NCBI GenBank assembly: GCA_002316005.1
Contig: DCIM01000046.1
Coordinates: 4,596-36,304, forward strand
DNA length: 31,709 nt
Reading direction: 5' to 3'
DNA from: Prevotellaceae bacterium UBA1726
GTDB lineage: Bacteria; Bacteroidota; Bacteroidia; Bacteroidales; Bacteroidaceae
Both the position numbers and the translations under genes were made by a program. Below the pieces are notes generated by a model, which was given only the letters and a program-made list of their open reading frames with translations, did not search any database and was not told the DNA's origin. Below are positions 23,888 through 31,709 of this stretch, one piece after another. Numbering within the stretch: position 1 is the first letter of the stretch; every line of letters begins with the position of its first letter.

Positions 23888-24757
23888 ATGAATTATCGCG
23901 ACTTGATTTCCCGACTCGCTGCAAAGTACGAAACAGGCGAAGCTCGTGCCATTGTCAGAATGCTCCTTGAGAATAGAACAAACCTCTCATGGACAGATAT
24001 TCTGTGTGGTGGGGTAGAGACTCTTGAACCAGAAAAGAAGGAGGAGATAGAGACTCTTGTCAGTCGGCTTGAAACTGGTGAACCGATACAATATGTCTTA
24101 GGCGAAGCGGATTTCTATGGTCGTGTTTTTCATGTTGCGAAGGGTGTTCTCGTTCCACGAATCGAGACTGAGGAACTGATTTCTGCAGTGTTGTCCGCGG
24201 CAGTGGCAATGAAATCAGATGAGGGAATAAAGGTTCTGGATATTGGTACCGGTTCTGGATGTATTGCTGTCACTCTTGCTCTTGAACTTGAAAAGACGGG
24301 AATAGACTATCAGGTTGAGGCGTTGGATATAAGCGATGATGCCTTGCGTATTGCTTCGGGCAATGCCGAAAGGCTCTCGGCAAAGCATATCTCCTTCCAT
24401 AAAGTGGATATTCTGGATGAGGCGCAGACATCGCAGTTGCCGAACGATTACACCATTATCGTCAGCAATCCTCCTTATATATGTAATAAGGAACGCGCGG
24501 AGATGGAGGCTCATGTACTTGAACACGAACCTGAACTGGCTTTGTTTGTGCCTGACAACGACCCACTTCTTTTCTATCGCGTAATAACGGAGTTTGCTGT
24601 AAAGCACTTGAAAGAGAAAGGAAAAATCTTCTTTGAGATTAACCGAGCATACGGCAAAGAAACAGCCGAATTGCTAAAAAACCGCGGTTTCATCGGGGTT
24701 GAGATAATAAAAGATCAGTTCGATAACGACCGTATTGCCTCCGCCCAAAATATCTGA
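23888..24757 (+). CDS. prmC: Release factor glutamine methyltransferase PrmC
   Basis: A 289-residue SAM-dependent enzyme that methylates the Gln of the GGQ motif in release factors, promoting peptide release. It has an N-terminal helical domain (1-85), the SAM loop VLDIGTGSGCIA (117-127) and the substrate motif SNPPYI (193-198; NPPY at 194-197). ATG 23888 is used; a TTG at 23885 is upstream but offers no reason to prefer it. The gene ends 21 bp before the stop of the convergent comF gene, with no clear terminator between them. Confidence 0.95.
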   Translation: MNYRDLISRLAAKYETGEARAIVRMLLENRTNLSWTDILCGGVETLEPEKKEEIETLVSRLETGEPIQYVLGEADFYGRVFHVAKGVLVPRIETEELISAVLSAAVAMKSDEGIKVLDIGTGSGCIAVTLALELEKTGIDYQVEALDISDDALRIASGNAERLSAKHISFHKVDILDEAQTSQLPNDYTIIVSNPPYICNKERAEMEAHVLEHEPELALFVPDNDPLLFYRVITEFAVKHLKEKGKIFFEINRAYGKETAELLKNRGFIGVEIIKDQFDNDRIASAQNI

Positions 24758-24778
24758 AACCTGAAACTTGAAACCCTC

Positions 24779-25474
24779 TTATCCCTTCGTAAATCCAATC
24801 GACATCACACTGAACTTCACATCGCCGGCTTTCTGAAGTTCTTTTGCGCAGGAAGAGATTGTCGCTCCTGTTGTAATGATGTCATCAATAAGGAGAACAT
24901 GTTTGCCCGCCACATCCTCAGGGTGTTTCAAACAGAAGGCATCCTCCACATTCTCTATTCTTTCGCTTGCCGAGAGGTGAGTCTGACTTTGACTGAAATG
25001 AATGCGTTTCAGTGCCTTAGTATTAACAGGAATACCGGTTACCTCGTGTATTCCGCGTGCTATTTTCTCACTTTGGTTATATCCACGTTTCCATTTGCGT
25101 CCAAAACTGATAGGAACGGGAATGATGGCATCAATATCTTTGAAGAAACCGTGTTCTTTTCCTTCCTTTGCCAGAAGACTGCCCAACCAAACACCTAAAT
25201 GCTCCTTACCATGATATTTCAGGTCGTAAATCATCTGGCTTGGTTCATCGTGAGGTTTGTAGAAGAAGAGCGAAGCCGCTTTTTCAATAGGAAAGCGCCC
25301 CCAGAACAATCGTGCCAATTCATTGTCCTCACCGTTTTCAACGAAATGTGTGCGTGGAAGATGCCAGTTGCAGACACCACATATCTCCTCCTCTGTCACC
25401 GCCAGACGCTTACCGCAAATGTGGCAAGCCCGTGGTGAGAGCAAATCGAGGATACTGCGGAGGATATGTGCCAT
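24779..25474 (-). CDS. comF: ComF family phosphoribosyltransferase-like protein
   Basis: A 231-residue protein with an N-terminal zinc ribbon (Cys17, Cys20, Cys32, Cys35) and a type I phosphoribosyltransferase fold. The PRPP loop is VLLIDDIITTGAT (193-205) and the segment KRGYNQSEKIARGI is family-specific. In other bacteria ComF is tied to DNA uptake, but many homologues are in species without known competence, so the role here is open. The ATG directly abuts the recX stop (TAA then ATG, no gap), which indicates translational coupling with recX. Confidence 0.93.
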   Translation of the reverse strand: MAHILRSILDLLSPRACHICGKRLAVTEEEICGVCNWHLPRTHFVENGEDNELARLFWGRFPIEKAASLFFYKPHDEPSQMIYDLKYHGKEHLGVWLGSLLAKEGKEHGFFKDIDAIIPVPISFGRKWKRGYNQSEKIARGIHEVTGIPVNTKALKRIHFSQSQTHLSASERIENVEDAFCLKHPEDVAGKHVLLIDDIITTGATISSCAKELQKAGDVKFSVMSIGFTKG

Positions 25475-25951
25475 TTATTCGTCGTCTTCGTCTGGTTCGT
25501 CCATATCGCCCGAGAGGCATTGCTTTATTATGTCGAAGGTGAATCCGCGACCAAGAGCAAACTTTATCAGTTTCATATTCTTCTCGTATTCGCTTTTCGC
25601 CTTAACGCTTCTCTCCTTCGATTTCAACAACGGACGGAGGACACTTAGGTAGTCGCTGTCAGGAACTTCGTCGAGCACTGGTCGTGAAATCTCCGATGGG
25701 ATATGCTTCATATACAGAGCCTGCTCCACCTTTCTGCGGCCCCATTTGTTGAAGCGGATTTTGTCTTTGACAAAGAAACGGCAGTAGCGTTCATCATCAA
25801 TATATTTCTCCTTTGTCAAGTAGGCCATCACCTTTGCCTGAGTCTGCTCGTCAATATCCCATTTGCGCATCTTTTCGAGCATCTCGTAGGAGCAATGCTC
25901 GGCACTGGCACATAGACTTGTGAGTTTGAGAAGAACCTCTTGTTCGGTCAT
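25475..25951 (-). CDS. recX: Regulatory protein RecX
   Basis: A 158-residue helical protein that inhibits RecA filament growth. Three-helix repeats are evident, with the family cores YLTKEKYIDDERYCRFFVKDKIRFNKWG (about 44-71) and RRKVEQALYMKHIPSE. The C-terminal end is acidic (DEPDEDDE). It lies between a lipoprotein gene (11 bp upstream) and comF (0 bp downstream). RecA is not in the window. Confidence 0.9.
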   Translation of the reverse strand: MTEQEVLLKLTSLCASAEHCSYEMLEKMRKWDIDEQTQAKVMAYLTKEKYIDDERYCRFFVKDKIRFNKWGRRKVEQALYMKHIPSEISRPVLDEVPDSDYLSVLRPLLKSKERSVKAKSEYEKNMKLIKFALGRGFTFDIIKQCLSGDMDEPDEDDE

Positions 25952-25962
25952 AATTCGCTTGT

Positions 25963-26544
25963 TTATTGTACGGCAAGAGTGCCGTAAGGGCCTGATGTGG
26001 ATGCTGTATAGCGAGTTAGTGGGTCACCTTGCTCGCCCGAAATGATATATCCGCGGTTGTTCATGTCATATACTCGCTTGCAGGTACCACAGGTGGCATG
26101 ACCTTTCTCGTCCATTGAGAGAGGACGACTTTTCACAGGAACGCCATCTGGATTGAAGCAGTTAGGACATTCGCGGTCGTAGGCATAGAATACGGCAGGA
26201 TTGTCGAGATTGCCGAATCCAACGATAATTCCGTTGTTCGACCCCACAATGATTGTCATTCGCTGATCCACAGCAGTCCAGATAATATCACTCGAAAGTC
26301 CTTGGTTGTTGGTGCAATGATAGTAAGTCGCTCCACCGCTCATAGTCTTTTGTATCAGGCAGAATATACCCGGCGAAAGCGAATTCATTGCAGAGGCAAG
26401 GGTGGCATCAACACGAGTGGAGTTGTCGATTACCACATAGCAAGGTCTTCTGCTGTATTCGCTTCCTGCATTTGCACAAGCCGTAATCCCTATGACAATA
26501 AGGACAATGGCGAATAGACTAAGAAAGGAGTTTCTTTTCTGCAT
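25963..26544 (-). CDS. Lipoprotein of unknown function with two CxxC pairs
   Basis: A 193-residue protein not matching a family I can name. It opens with a lipoprotein signal, lipobox ITAC with Cys23. The C-terminal third has CPNC (126-129) and CGTC (152-155). The second pair is followed by KRVYD...GYIISG...LTRY, the order seen in Rieske-type folds, but the His residues that bind a [2Fe-2S] cluster are missing, so a zinc ribbon of Rieske-like fold is more likely. It overlaps the 3' end of argH by 26 bp and precedes recX by 11 bp, so it is co-transcribed with them. Two further Cys (35 and 62) might pair. Confidence 0.82.
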   Translation of the reverse strand: MQKRNSFLSLFAIVLIVIGITACANAGSEYSRRPCYVVIDNSTRVDATLASAMNSLSPGIFCLIQKTMSGGATYYHCTNNQGLSSDIIWTAVDQRMTIIVGSNNGIIVGFGNLDNPAVFYAYDRECPNCFNPDGVPVKSRPLSMDEKGHATCGTCKRVYDMNNRGYIISGEQGDPLTRYTASTSGPYGTLAVQ

Positions 26545-27859
26545 TTTCTACCTTTTCGAAATGGAACTCATCAAGAATTCCGTTCATGAGAGCCTCTATC
26601 TTGTCGTTGCACAGATTACCTATCGAACCCTCGTGAGTGTGGTTGATATTCTTGTCAGGAGTGAAGCTTCCTGCCTCAATGTCAAGGCCCACCTTCTTAT
26701 ATGCATCGCGGAAAGGCATACCTTCAACAGCGAGGCGGTTTACTTCCTCAACAGAGAAGATAGGATCGTACATCGGGTTGTCGAGGATATCTTCCTTCAC
26801 CTCCATCTTATTGATGATGTAAGCAGCCATCTGCAGACAGTCTTTCAGTTCGTCGAAGGCAGGGAGGAACACCTCTTTTATCATCTGCAAATCGCGGAAA
26901 TAGCCCACTGGGAGGTTGTTCATGATGAGTAACACTTGCTGAGGGAGTGCCTGGAGTTTGTTCGACTTTGCACGGATGAGTTCGAAGACATCAGGATTCT
27001 TCTTATGAGGCATGATTGACGAACCGGTGGTACATTCCTTTGGCAGTTTCACAAAACCGAAATTCTGTGAGTTGAACATACAAGCATCGAATGCCATCTT
27101 TGCCACTGTTCCAGCCACGGAAGCCAATGCGTAAGCCACATTACGCTCCATCTTTCCGCGTCCCATCTGTGCATAGACAACATTATAGTCCATGGTGTCA
27201 AAGCCGAGGAGATCGGTTGTCATCTGGCGGTTCAGCGGGAAGGAACTGCCATAGCCTGCAGCCGAACCAAGTGGGTTACGGTTGGTGAGGCGGTAAGCGG
27301 CCTGAAGGAAGAGCATATCGTCGGTGAGACTCTCTGCATAAGCACCAAACCACAGTCCGAAACTTGATGGCATGGCAATCTGCAGATGGGTATAACCCGG
27401 CATCAGCACATCCTTGTATTGGTTGCTCTTCTGAATCAATTCATTGAAGAGGTCCTTCACACAGTTTACTATATCCTTCAGGGCAGCACGAGTGAAGAGT
27501 TTCAGGTCAACCAGTACCTGGTCATTACGCGAACGACCAGAATGGATTTTCTTACCCATATCGCCCAGTTTGCGTGTGAGCATCAGTTCCACCTGTGAGT
27601 GGACATCCTCAATACCTTCTTCTATCACGAACTCTCCACGCTCGCAGATGTCATAGATGTTACGCAATTCTGCAAGCAGAATAGGTAATTCTTCTTTGCC
27701 AATGAGTCCAATACTCTCGAGCATTGTGATGTGGGCCATACTGCCCAACACATCATACTTAGCCAGATAGAGGTCCATCTCGCGGTCTTTGCCGATAGTG
27801 AAACGCTCAATCTCGCTGTTGATGTCGTAGCCCTTCGACCACAACTTAGCCCCCTCCAT
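26519..27859 (-). CDS. argH: Argininosuccinate lyase
   Basis: A 446-residue lyase (if read from ATG 27859) splitting argininosuccinate into arginine and fumarate. The fumarase/ASL signature GSSIMPHKKNP is at about 279-289, with the catalytic Ser region intact; HSGRSRNDQ and GYTHLQIA are also present. I prefer ATG 27859 because homologues begin near KLW...; a longer frame to ATG 27922 adds 21 residues (MDMVV...) encoded largely by a C-rich palindromic repeat. That repeat would lie in the coding region if the long form is used, or end at the start codon if the short form is used. The gene overlaps the next lipoprotein gene by 26 bp. Confidence 0.94.
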   Translation of the reverse strand: MEGAKLWSKGYDINSEIERFTIGKDREMDLYLAKYDVLGSMAHITMLESIGLIGKEELPILLAELRNIYDICERGEFVIEEGIEDVHSQVELMLTRKLGDMGKKIHSGRSRNDQVLVDLKLFTRAALKDIVNCVKDLFNELIQKSNQYKDVLMPGYTHLQIAMPSSFGLWFGAYAESLTDDMLFLQAAYRLTNRNPLGSAAGYGSSFPLNRQMTTDLLGFDTMDYNVVYAQMGRGKMERNVAYALASVAGTVAKMAFDACMFNSQNFGFVKLPKECTTGSSIMPHKKNPDVFELIRAKSNKLQALPQQVLLIMNNLPVGYFRDLQMIKEVFLPAFDELKDCLQMAAYIINKMEVKEDILDNPMYDPIFSVEEVNRLAVEGMPFRDAYKKVGLDIEAGSFTPDKNINHTHEGSIGNLCNDKIEALMNGILDEFHFEKVENAEKKLLS

Positions 27860-27885
27860 ACCTCCCCGAGGGGAGGTTTTTTTGA
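27845..27885 (+). repeat. C-rich palindromic repeat at the 5' end of argH
   Basis: Read on the plus strand: TTAGCCCCCTCC, then CCTCCC-CGAG-GGGAGG (27861-27876), then seven T (27877-27883). This is a terminator-like unit oriented antisense to argH. It is the same family as the units after stop codons at 9506, 10932, 13420 and 27967. The argH ATG at 27859 falls inside its lead-in. Confidence 0.75.
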
Positions 27886-27959
27886 TATCCTCTTTCTTAT
27901 TTGTATTAACTACCATATCCATTTCTTTAATCTACCTACGCCCCCAGTCGTGTACTATT

Positions 27960-28000
27960 AAATCCTCCCTCCCCTCGGGGAGGGTCGGGGTGGGGGCTTA
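27960..28000 (-). terminator. C-rich palindrome after the SRPBCC gene
   Basis: A perfect 8-bp palindrome CCCTCCCC-TC-GGGGAGGG (27967-27984) with a GCCCCCACCCC lead-in that begins right at the stop codon (27998-28000). There is no clear T run. It faces the argH copy 75 bp away in the opposite orientation. Confidence 0.6.
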
Positions 28001-28456
28001 ATACTGAATCATTGCCAGAGCATCGGCCACTTTCTCGATACCTTCCTTGAGTTTCTTTCCTACCATTGCTCTGAGCATGAAAGGAATGTCGGCGTCAATA
28101 GTGAGGCGCATCTTTGATGTATCGGCAGTGACTGGCAGTGTCTGAATCCAGAAATTTGCCTTGATAGGCGACTGCTCTGTCTGGAACTTGATGCATTTCC
28201 CTTCCTCGCGGTCGATGATACGCATACTGATTGTACCGAGCATTGATGCTGGCACAGATATGCTGTCGGCTGTGAGTTCAATCTTATCCAGTTCGGCAAT
28301 GGCACCTTCGTGTCCTGCCTCGCGCATTTTCTCGCGTAATGCCTCGTCAGTCTGTGCCCTTTCTATCAACGGACGCAGATTCTCAAGGTTTGACAATGTT
28401 GCATACACACGCTCCACCGGAGCATATATTTGTTTTACAGAACTTTCTTCTTTCAT
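27998..28456 (-). CDS. SRPBCC (START-like) family protein
   Basis: A 152-residue protein with the START-like ligand-pocket layout: an N-terminal strand (VKQIYAPVERVYATLSNLENL), long helical insert (about 30-60), beta strands, and a C-terminal helix (MVGKKLKEGIEKVADALAM). Such folds bind hydrophobic ligands or act in polyketide and coenzyme Q-like pathways, but nothing points to a ligand here. It lies 7 bp after pyrE and upstream of argH, an order I believe is common in Bacteroidota. Confidence 0.85.
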   Translation of the reverse strand: MKEESSVKQIYAPVERVYATLSNLENLRPLIERAQTDEALREKMREAGHEGAIAELDKIELTADSISVPASMLGTISMRIIDREEGKCIKFQTEQSPIKANFWIQTLPVTADTSKMRLTIDADIPFMLRAMVGKKLKEGIEKVADALAMIQY

Positions 28457-28463
28457 ATAAACT

Positions 28464-29099
28464 TTATTCTTGTTTCCAGGTTGATGGACTCTTGCGCCAT
28501 TCCTTCAGCACTTCGAGATCTTCTTTGCTGATATAGCCGATTTCTGCAGCAAACTCTGTTGTTGCGTCATAGTCGCAGATAGTGATGAGTTTCACGCCAG
28601 CAGCCTTGAAAGCCTCTTCAGCAACAGGGAAACCGTAGGTGTAGCTTGCCACCATACCGATAACCTCATAGCCTGCAGCACGCAAAGCGTCAACAGCCTT
28701 CAGCGAAGAACCACCAGTAGAGATAAGGTCCTCTACAACGATAACCTTTGCACCATCAGGTATAGTACCTTCAATCTGGTTGCCCATACCGTGATCTTTT
28801 GGTTTTGGACGAACATAGCAATATGGCAACTGCAACTCCTCAGCAACAAGAACGCCCTGAGCAATAGCACCTGTAGCAACACCAGCAACGGCATTAGCCT
28901 CTGGGAAATGCTCGTGGATGAGATGAACCAACTCCTGCTTCACGAAAGAACGAACCTCTGGATAGGCGAGAGTCTTGCGGTTGTCTGTATAGATTGGTGA
29001 ACGCCAACCTGAAGCCCATGTGAATGGGTCGTTTGGCTGCAACTTGATTGCTCTGATACCTAAGAGTTTTTCTGCAAACTGTTTCTTGATAGAATTCAT
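28464..29099 (-). CDS. pyrE: Orotate phosphoribosyltransferase
   Basis: A 211-residue cytosolic enzyme joining orotate and PRPP to give orotidine 5'-phosphate in pyrimidine synthesis. The PRPP motif VIVVEDLISTGGSS (119-132) is intact, as are the flexible-loop Lys/His segment KPKDHGMGNQIEG (100-111) and the active-site TWASGWRSPIYTDNR. It follows the GH92 stop by 14 bp on the same strand. Co-transcription with GH92 is possible but functionally odd. Confidence 0.95.
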   Translation of the reverse strand: MNSIKKQFAEKLLGIRAIKLQPNDPFTWASGWRSPIYTDNRKTLAYPEVRSFVKQELVHLIHEHFPEANAVAGVATGAIAQGVLVAEELQLPYCYVRPKPKDHGMGNQIEGTIPDGAKVIVVEDLISTGGSSLKAVDALRAAGYEVIGMVASYTYGFPVAEEAFKAAGVKLITICDYDATTEFAAEIGYISKEDLEVLKEWRKSPSTWKQE

Positions 29100-29113
29100 A
29101 ATTATCTGTTTTT

Positions 29114-31351
29114 TTAGTGTTTATCTGAAAGAGTATAACGTATTGTACCGCCATTGGCTATTGCCTTGTGGTTGATGCGCATTGAAGCCTGTTTCTTGCC
29201 ATTGATGCTGACAGCCTTCACGAAGTCGCCCTTGCCTTCTGTCTCAATGACGAGACGGTCGGAACCATAGTATTTAGGGTCGAGGTGGATAGTAACTTTC
29301 GAGAATGTCGGTGTTGTAAGAGTATATTCTGGCACACCCGGACAGTCAGGATAGAAACCAATCATCGAGAACATTGCCCAGCACGACATTGTGCCTGTGT
29401 CGTCATTGCCCGGAATACCCCATGGCTTATTGAGGAAATACTCTGCAAGGAGTTCCTTCACGAGTTTCTGAGTGCGCCACTCCTCGCCCTTGAAATAAGA
29501 GAAGAGGTAAGGGTAGGCGATGTCTGGCTCGTTTGCAGGGTCGTAGTTCTTTCGGTCGAAGACACTCTGCAGATGCTCCACAAATTTCTTCTTTCCACCC
29601 ATTAACTTCGCAAGTCCCATGATGTCATGTGGCACATAGAAGGTGTAGTTCCATGCGTTGCCCTCGTGGAATCCTGGCGATGGTTCAAAGTTCTCGCCTT
29701 CCTTTGGATTGAATGGCTCGTAGAACTTACCCTCCTGGGTGATAGGGCGCAATGTACCGTATTCCTTCGAGAAGTAGTTCTTGTAGCCCATACTCTGCTT
29801 GTAGAATCTCTCGGCATCTTCCTTCTTGCCGAGGGCGCGAGCGAAAGTCGAAAGGGCATGGTCAGCAACATAATATTCCAGTGCATGCGAAACGGAGTTG
29901 TCATACTGACTCTCCATCGGACAGTAGCCGCGCTTCAGGTATTCGTCTATGTCAGGACGCACAGGATTGTCCTTGCCCTGAGTAGTAGCCGACTTCACCA
30001 TTGCCTCGTATGCAGTGTTCACATCAAAGTCGCGGAATCCTTTCATCCATGTGTCCACGATGATTGGCAGTGCCGGGTCACCTTCCATCTCCATTGTCTC
30101 ACGACCGAAGAGTTCCCATTTAGGCAACCAACCCCATTCCTTGTACATGTTGATAAAGGTGTCAATCATGTCCATCTGGCGGTCAGGGAAGAGCAGTGTC
30201 ATCATCTGATGCACATTGCGGTAGGTGTCCCAAAGCGAGAAGACGGTATAGCGATTGCGGTTTGTCTTGCCCGTTGTCTCGTGCTCCATGATTGGATACT
30301 CACCGTTCACATCCTGAAGGATGCCTGGATGGATGAGCATATGATAGAATGCTGTATAGAACACAGTCTTCTGGTCGTCTGTGCCTCCCTCTACCTCGAT
30401 GGTCGAGAGATTCTTGTTCCATGCCTCGCGTGCATTCTTGCGTGCCTCGTTGAACGACAGCCCTGCCTGTTCCTTGTCCAGATTCTCGCGGGCATTCTCA
30501 ATACTTGTGAACGAGACACCCATGCGAACCTCAATCTGCTCACCTTCGGTGGTGTCGAAATCAAACCATGCACCAATGTCATCGCCCGAGATGTCGCGAC
30601 GATAACCGGTGTAGAGCTTATACTTTCCTGCTGTCTCGTCCCATGCAGCCTCGGCTGTCATTGGGCGCATCTTCTTCCAGTAACCGCTTTTCTTTGGTGC
30701 CTTACTAAGGCGCATCACGAAATAGACAGGGAAGACGCTCTGTGGGAAATAGCAGAAAGTACCGAGCAACTTCGTACCCTCAACCTCTGTGTCGCTGACA
30801 AACTTCATCGTAGCACCGGTCTCGTTGGTGAGACCTTCGCCGAGGTTCAGAAGGATATGCGACTCACCGGCTGGGAAGGTGTAACGCTCAATACTTGTTC
30901 GTGGCGTTGCTGTCAACTCTGCCTTGATGTCGTATTTCTCGAGTGTGGTGGCATAGTAGCCTGGGTTGGCTATCTCACCTTTGTACTTACTGCCGTAGTT
31001 GTGGTAGTCCACATCGAGTTTGCCTGTTGTAGGCATCACGAGCAGCGAACTTGTCTCCGGACAACCCACACCGCTCATGTTGACATGTGCGAAACCCGTA
31101 AGGAAACAGTTTGTCACATCGTATGGTGTGCTCCACCAGCGTGCGTCCTTATCAAACTTGTTCTCTGGCGAGCCCATCACATTGAAAGGGGTTACAGACA
31201 TCAATCCCTGTGGGCATATAGCGCCAGGGTTGCAAGTACCGAAGTTTGTTGTACCGATAAATGGGTTGACATAGTCAACAGGCAACTTCCCCGCCCACAT
31301 TTCTGTGGCCAGAAGGACCGTTGCTGCAAAGGCTAAAAGTCTTTTGGTCAT
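29114..31351 (-). CDS. Secreted GH92 alpha-mannosidase
   Basis: A 745-residue exo-alpha-mannosidase of the calcium-dependent family GH92. It has a signal peptide (1-20, ending EMWAG) and opens the mature part with VDYVNPFIGTTNFGTCNPGAICPQGLMSVTPF. Later family blocks are NRYTVFSLWDTYRNVHQMMTLLFPDRQ, WELFGRETMEMEGDPAL and GNDDTGTMSCWAMFSMIGFYPDCPG, which together make the catalytic Glu/Asp site. The family trims alpha-linked mannose from N-glycans or yeast mannan. The length is typical. It is the only mannan-related gene in the window. The long open frame on the opposite strand is a shadow. Confidence 0.95.
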   Translation of the reverse strand: MTKRLLAFAATVLLATEMWAGKLPVDYVNPFIGTTNFGTCNPGAICPQGLMSVTPFNVMGSPENKFDKDARWWSTPYDVTNCFLTGFAHVNMSGVGCPETSSLLVMPTTGKLDVDYHNYGSKYKGEIANPGYYATTLEKYDIKAELTATPRTSIERYTFPAGESHILLNLGEGLTNETGATMKFVSDTEVEGTKLLGTFCYFPQSVFPVYFVMRLSKAPKKSGYWKKMRPMTAEAAWDETAGKYKLYTGYRRDISGDDIGAWFDFDTTEGEQIEVRMGVSFTSIENARENLDKEQAGLSFNEARKNAREAWNKNLSTIEVEGGTDDQKTVFYTAFYHMLIHPGILQDVNGEYPIMEHETTGKTNRNRYTVFSLWDTYRNVHQMMTLLFPDRQMDMIDTFINMYKEWGWLPKWELFGRETMEMEGDPALPIIVDTWMKGFRDFDVNTAYEAMVKSATTQGKDNPVRPDIDEYLKRGYCPMESQYDNSVSHALEYYVADHALSTFARALGKKEDAERFYKQSMGYKNYFSKEYGTLRPITQEGKFYEPFNPKEGENFEPSPGFHEGNAWNYTFYVPHDIMGLAKLMGGKKKFVEHLQSVFDRKNYDPANEPDIAYPYLFSYFKGEEWRTQKLVKELLAEYFLNKPWGIPGNDDTGTMSCWAMFSMIGFYPDCPGVPEYTLTTPTFSKVTIHLDPKYYGSDRLVIETEGKGDFVKAVSINGKKQASMRINHKAIANGGTIRYTLSDKH

Positions 31352-31484
31352 ATCGAGAGTTTAAAATTTTAGAGCTTTATAGGGGTTTTCAACTCCCTTG
31401 CCCCGAGCGGGGCGCTCGGCTCTGCCGCTTTCATAGCGACTGCGGAGAAAGAAAGGGAGGAGCCAAAGGCTCGGGGAAAGGGGA
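31352..31484. other. Foldable GC-rich spacer between metG and GH92
   Basis: Two arms, 31395-31408 and 31469-31482, pair over 14 bp with one mismatch. Inside lie a GGCTC/GAGCC pairing (31418-31422 with 31460-31464) and CGCT-TTCAT-AGCG (31426-31438). The metG end reads TAG then TCCCC, like the other post-stop palindromes. Promoter sequences for GH92 are not clear. Confidence 0.6.
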
Positions 31485-31709
31485 CTACCCCACCTGACTT
31501 CCCGGCTTCACTTCCTTCGAGGTTGTTGTCACCGACAGAGTGCCGTCGAAGTTAACAGCCGAGAGAATCATACCCTGACTCTCTTCGCCCATCATCTGAC
31601 GAGGTGCAAAGTTAGCAACAAACAACACCTGCTTGCCAACGAGTTCCTGAGGATCCTCGTAATAAGCAGCAATACCGCTGAGGATAGTGCGACCGTCCTT
31701 TGTTCCGTC
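31485..31709 (-). CDS. metG: Methionyl-tRNA synthetase, C-terminal tRNA-binding domain (5' part outside window)
   Basis: Only the last 74 residues are present. They match the EMAPII/Trbp111-like OB-fold found at the C-terminus of long MetRS forms: GRTILSGIAAYY, ELVGKQVLFVANFAPRQMMGEESQGMILSA and EVKPGSQVG before the stop. The domain binds the tRNA elbow and aids dimer formation. A free-standing tRNA-binding protein (CsaA or Trbp111 type) would look alike over this stretch; MetG is preferred because of the length and sequence pattern seen in Bacteroidota. Confidence 0.82.
   Translation of the reverse strand, partial: DGTKDGRTILSGIAAYYEDPQELVGKQVLFVANFAPRQMMGEESQGMILSAVNFDGTLSVTTTSKEVKPGSQVG

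Noticed and set aside
29627..31336. A 569-codon open frame on the plus strand opposite the GH92 gene
   Set aside because: It lies wholly inside a clear GH92 gene, has a Cys/His/Val-rich composition with no domain, and reflects codon bias of the real gene on the other strand.

Overview
The window looks like chromosomal DNA of a Bacteroidota bacterium, most likely Prevotella or a close relative in the Prevotellaceae. The reasons are a fused SecDF, DUF4271 and DUF6057-like proteins, GH92, GH43 and DUF1080 enzymes, start sites without Shine-Dalgarno sequences, and many promoters of the Bacteroidota form TTG-N19/20-TAnnTTTG. I see no transposase, integrase, phage gene or CRISPR array. Most of the window is core genome with a few secreted glycan-degrading enzymes between the housekeeping genes.

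Layout. 1-2048 (-): secreted GH10 xylanase with a CBM6-like module, cut by the window edge. 2348-5753 (+): a membrane protein (DUF6057-like) and a TolB-like lipoprotein with a heme-c motif. 5754-6675: a 0.9 kb gene-free stretch with inverted TGCAAC arrays, an AT-rich core, a 22-bp palindromic tandem array and the promoter of the next gene. 6676-14765 (+): M16 protease, metK, DUF4271, uroporphyrinogen-III synthase-like gene, rnpA, yidD, tyrS. 14850-14920: tRNA-Gln, facing an HU gene (-). 15518-20694 (+): rhomboid protease, endonuclease/exonuclease/phosphatase-fold membrane protein, secDF. 20825-21071: a promoter, a leader with tandem hairpins, and tRNA-Arg(CCU). 21097-22965 (+): a GH43 protein with two catalytic domains, convergent with a DUF1080 protein (23039-23797, -). 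23888-24757 (+): prmC, probably leaderless. 24779-31709 (-): a long co-directional run read as metG (3' end), GH92, pyrE, SRPBCC protein, argH, a lipoprotein, recX and comF.

Function. The core genes cover translation (tyrS, metG, prmC, two tRNAs), RNA processing (rnpA), protein export and membrane insertion (secDF, yidD), SAM, pyrimidine and arginine synthesis, recombination control (recX), DNA uptake or PRPP chemistry (comF) and nucleoid structure (HU). The GH10, GH43, GH92 and DUF1080 proteins suggest use of xylan, arabinan-type glycans and mannosylated glycans. No SusC/SusD pair is present, so they are not a classical polysaccharide utilisation locus here.

The most unusual material is non-coding. 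A family of C-rich/G-rich palindromes starts within a few bases of several stop codons, and one copy sits at the 5' end of argH, where it may supply the start codon. There are also a hairpin-repeat leader in front of tRNA-Arg with compensatory changes between copies, the mirrored TGCAAC clusters, the 22-bp array upstream of the M16 protease, and a nested foldable spacer between metG and GH92. I found no clear new multi-gene system.
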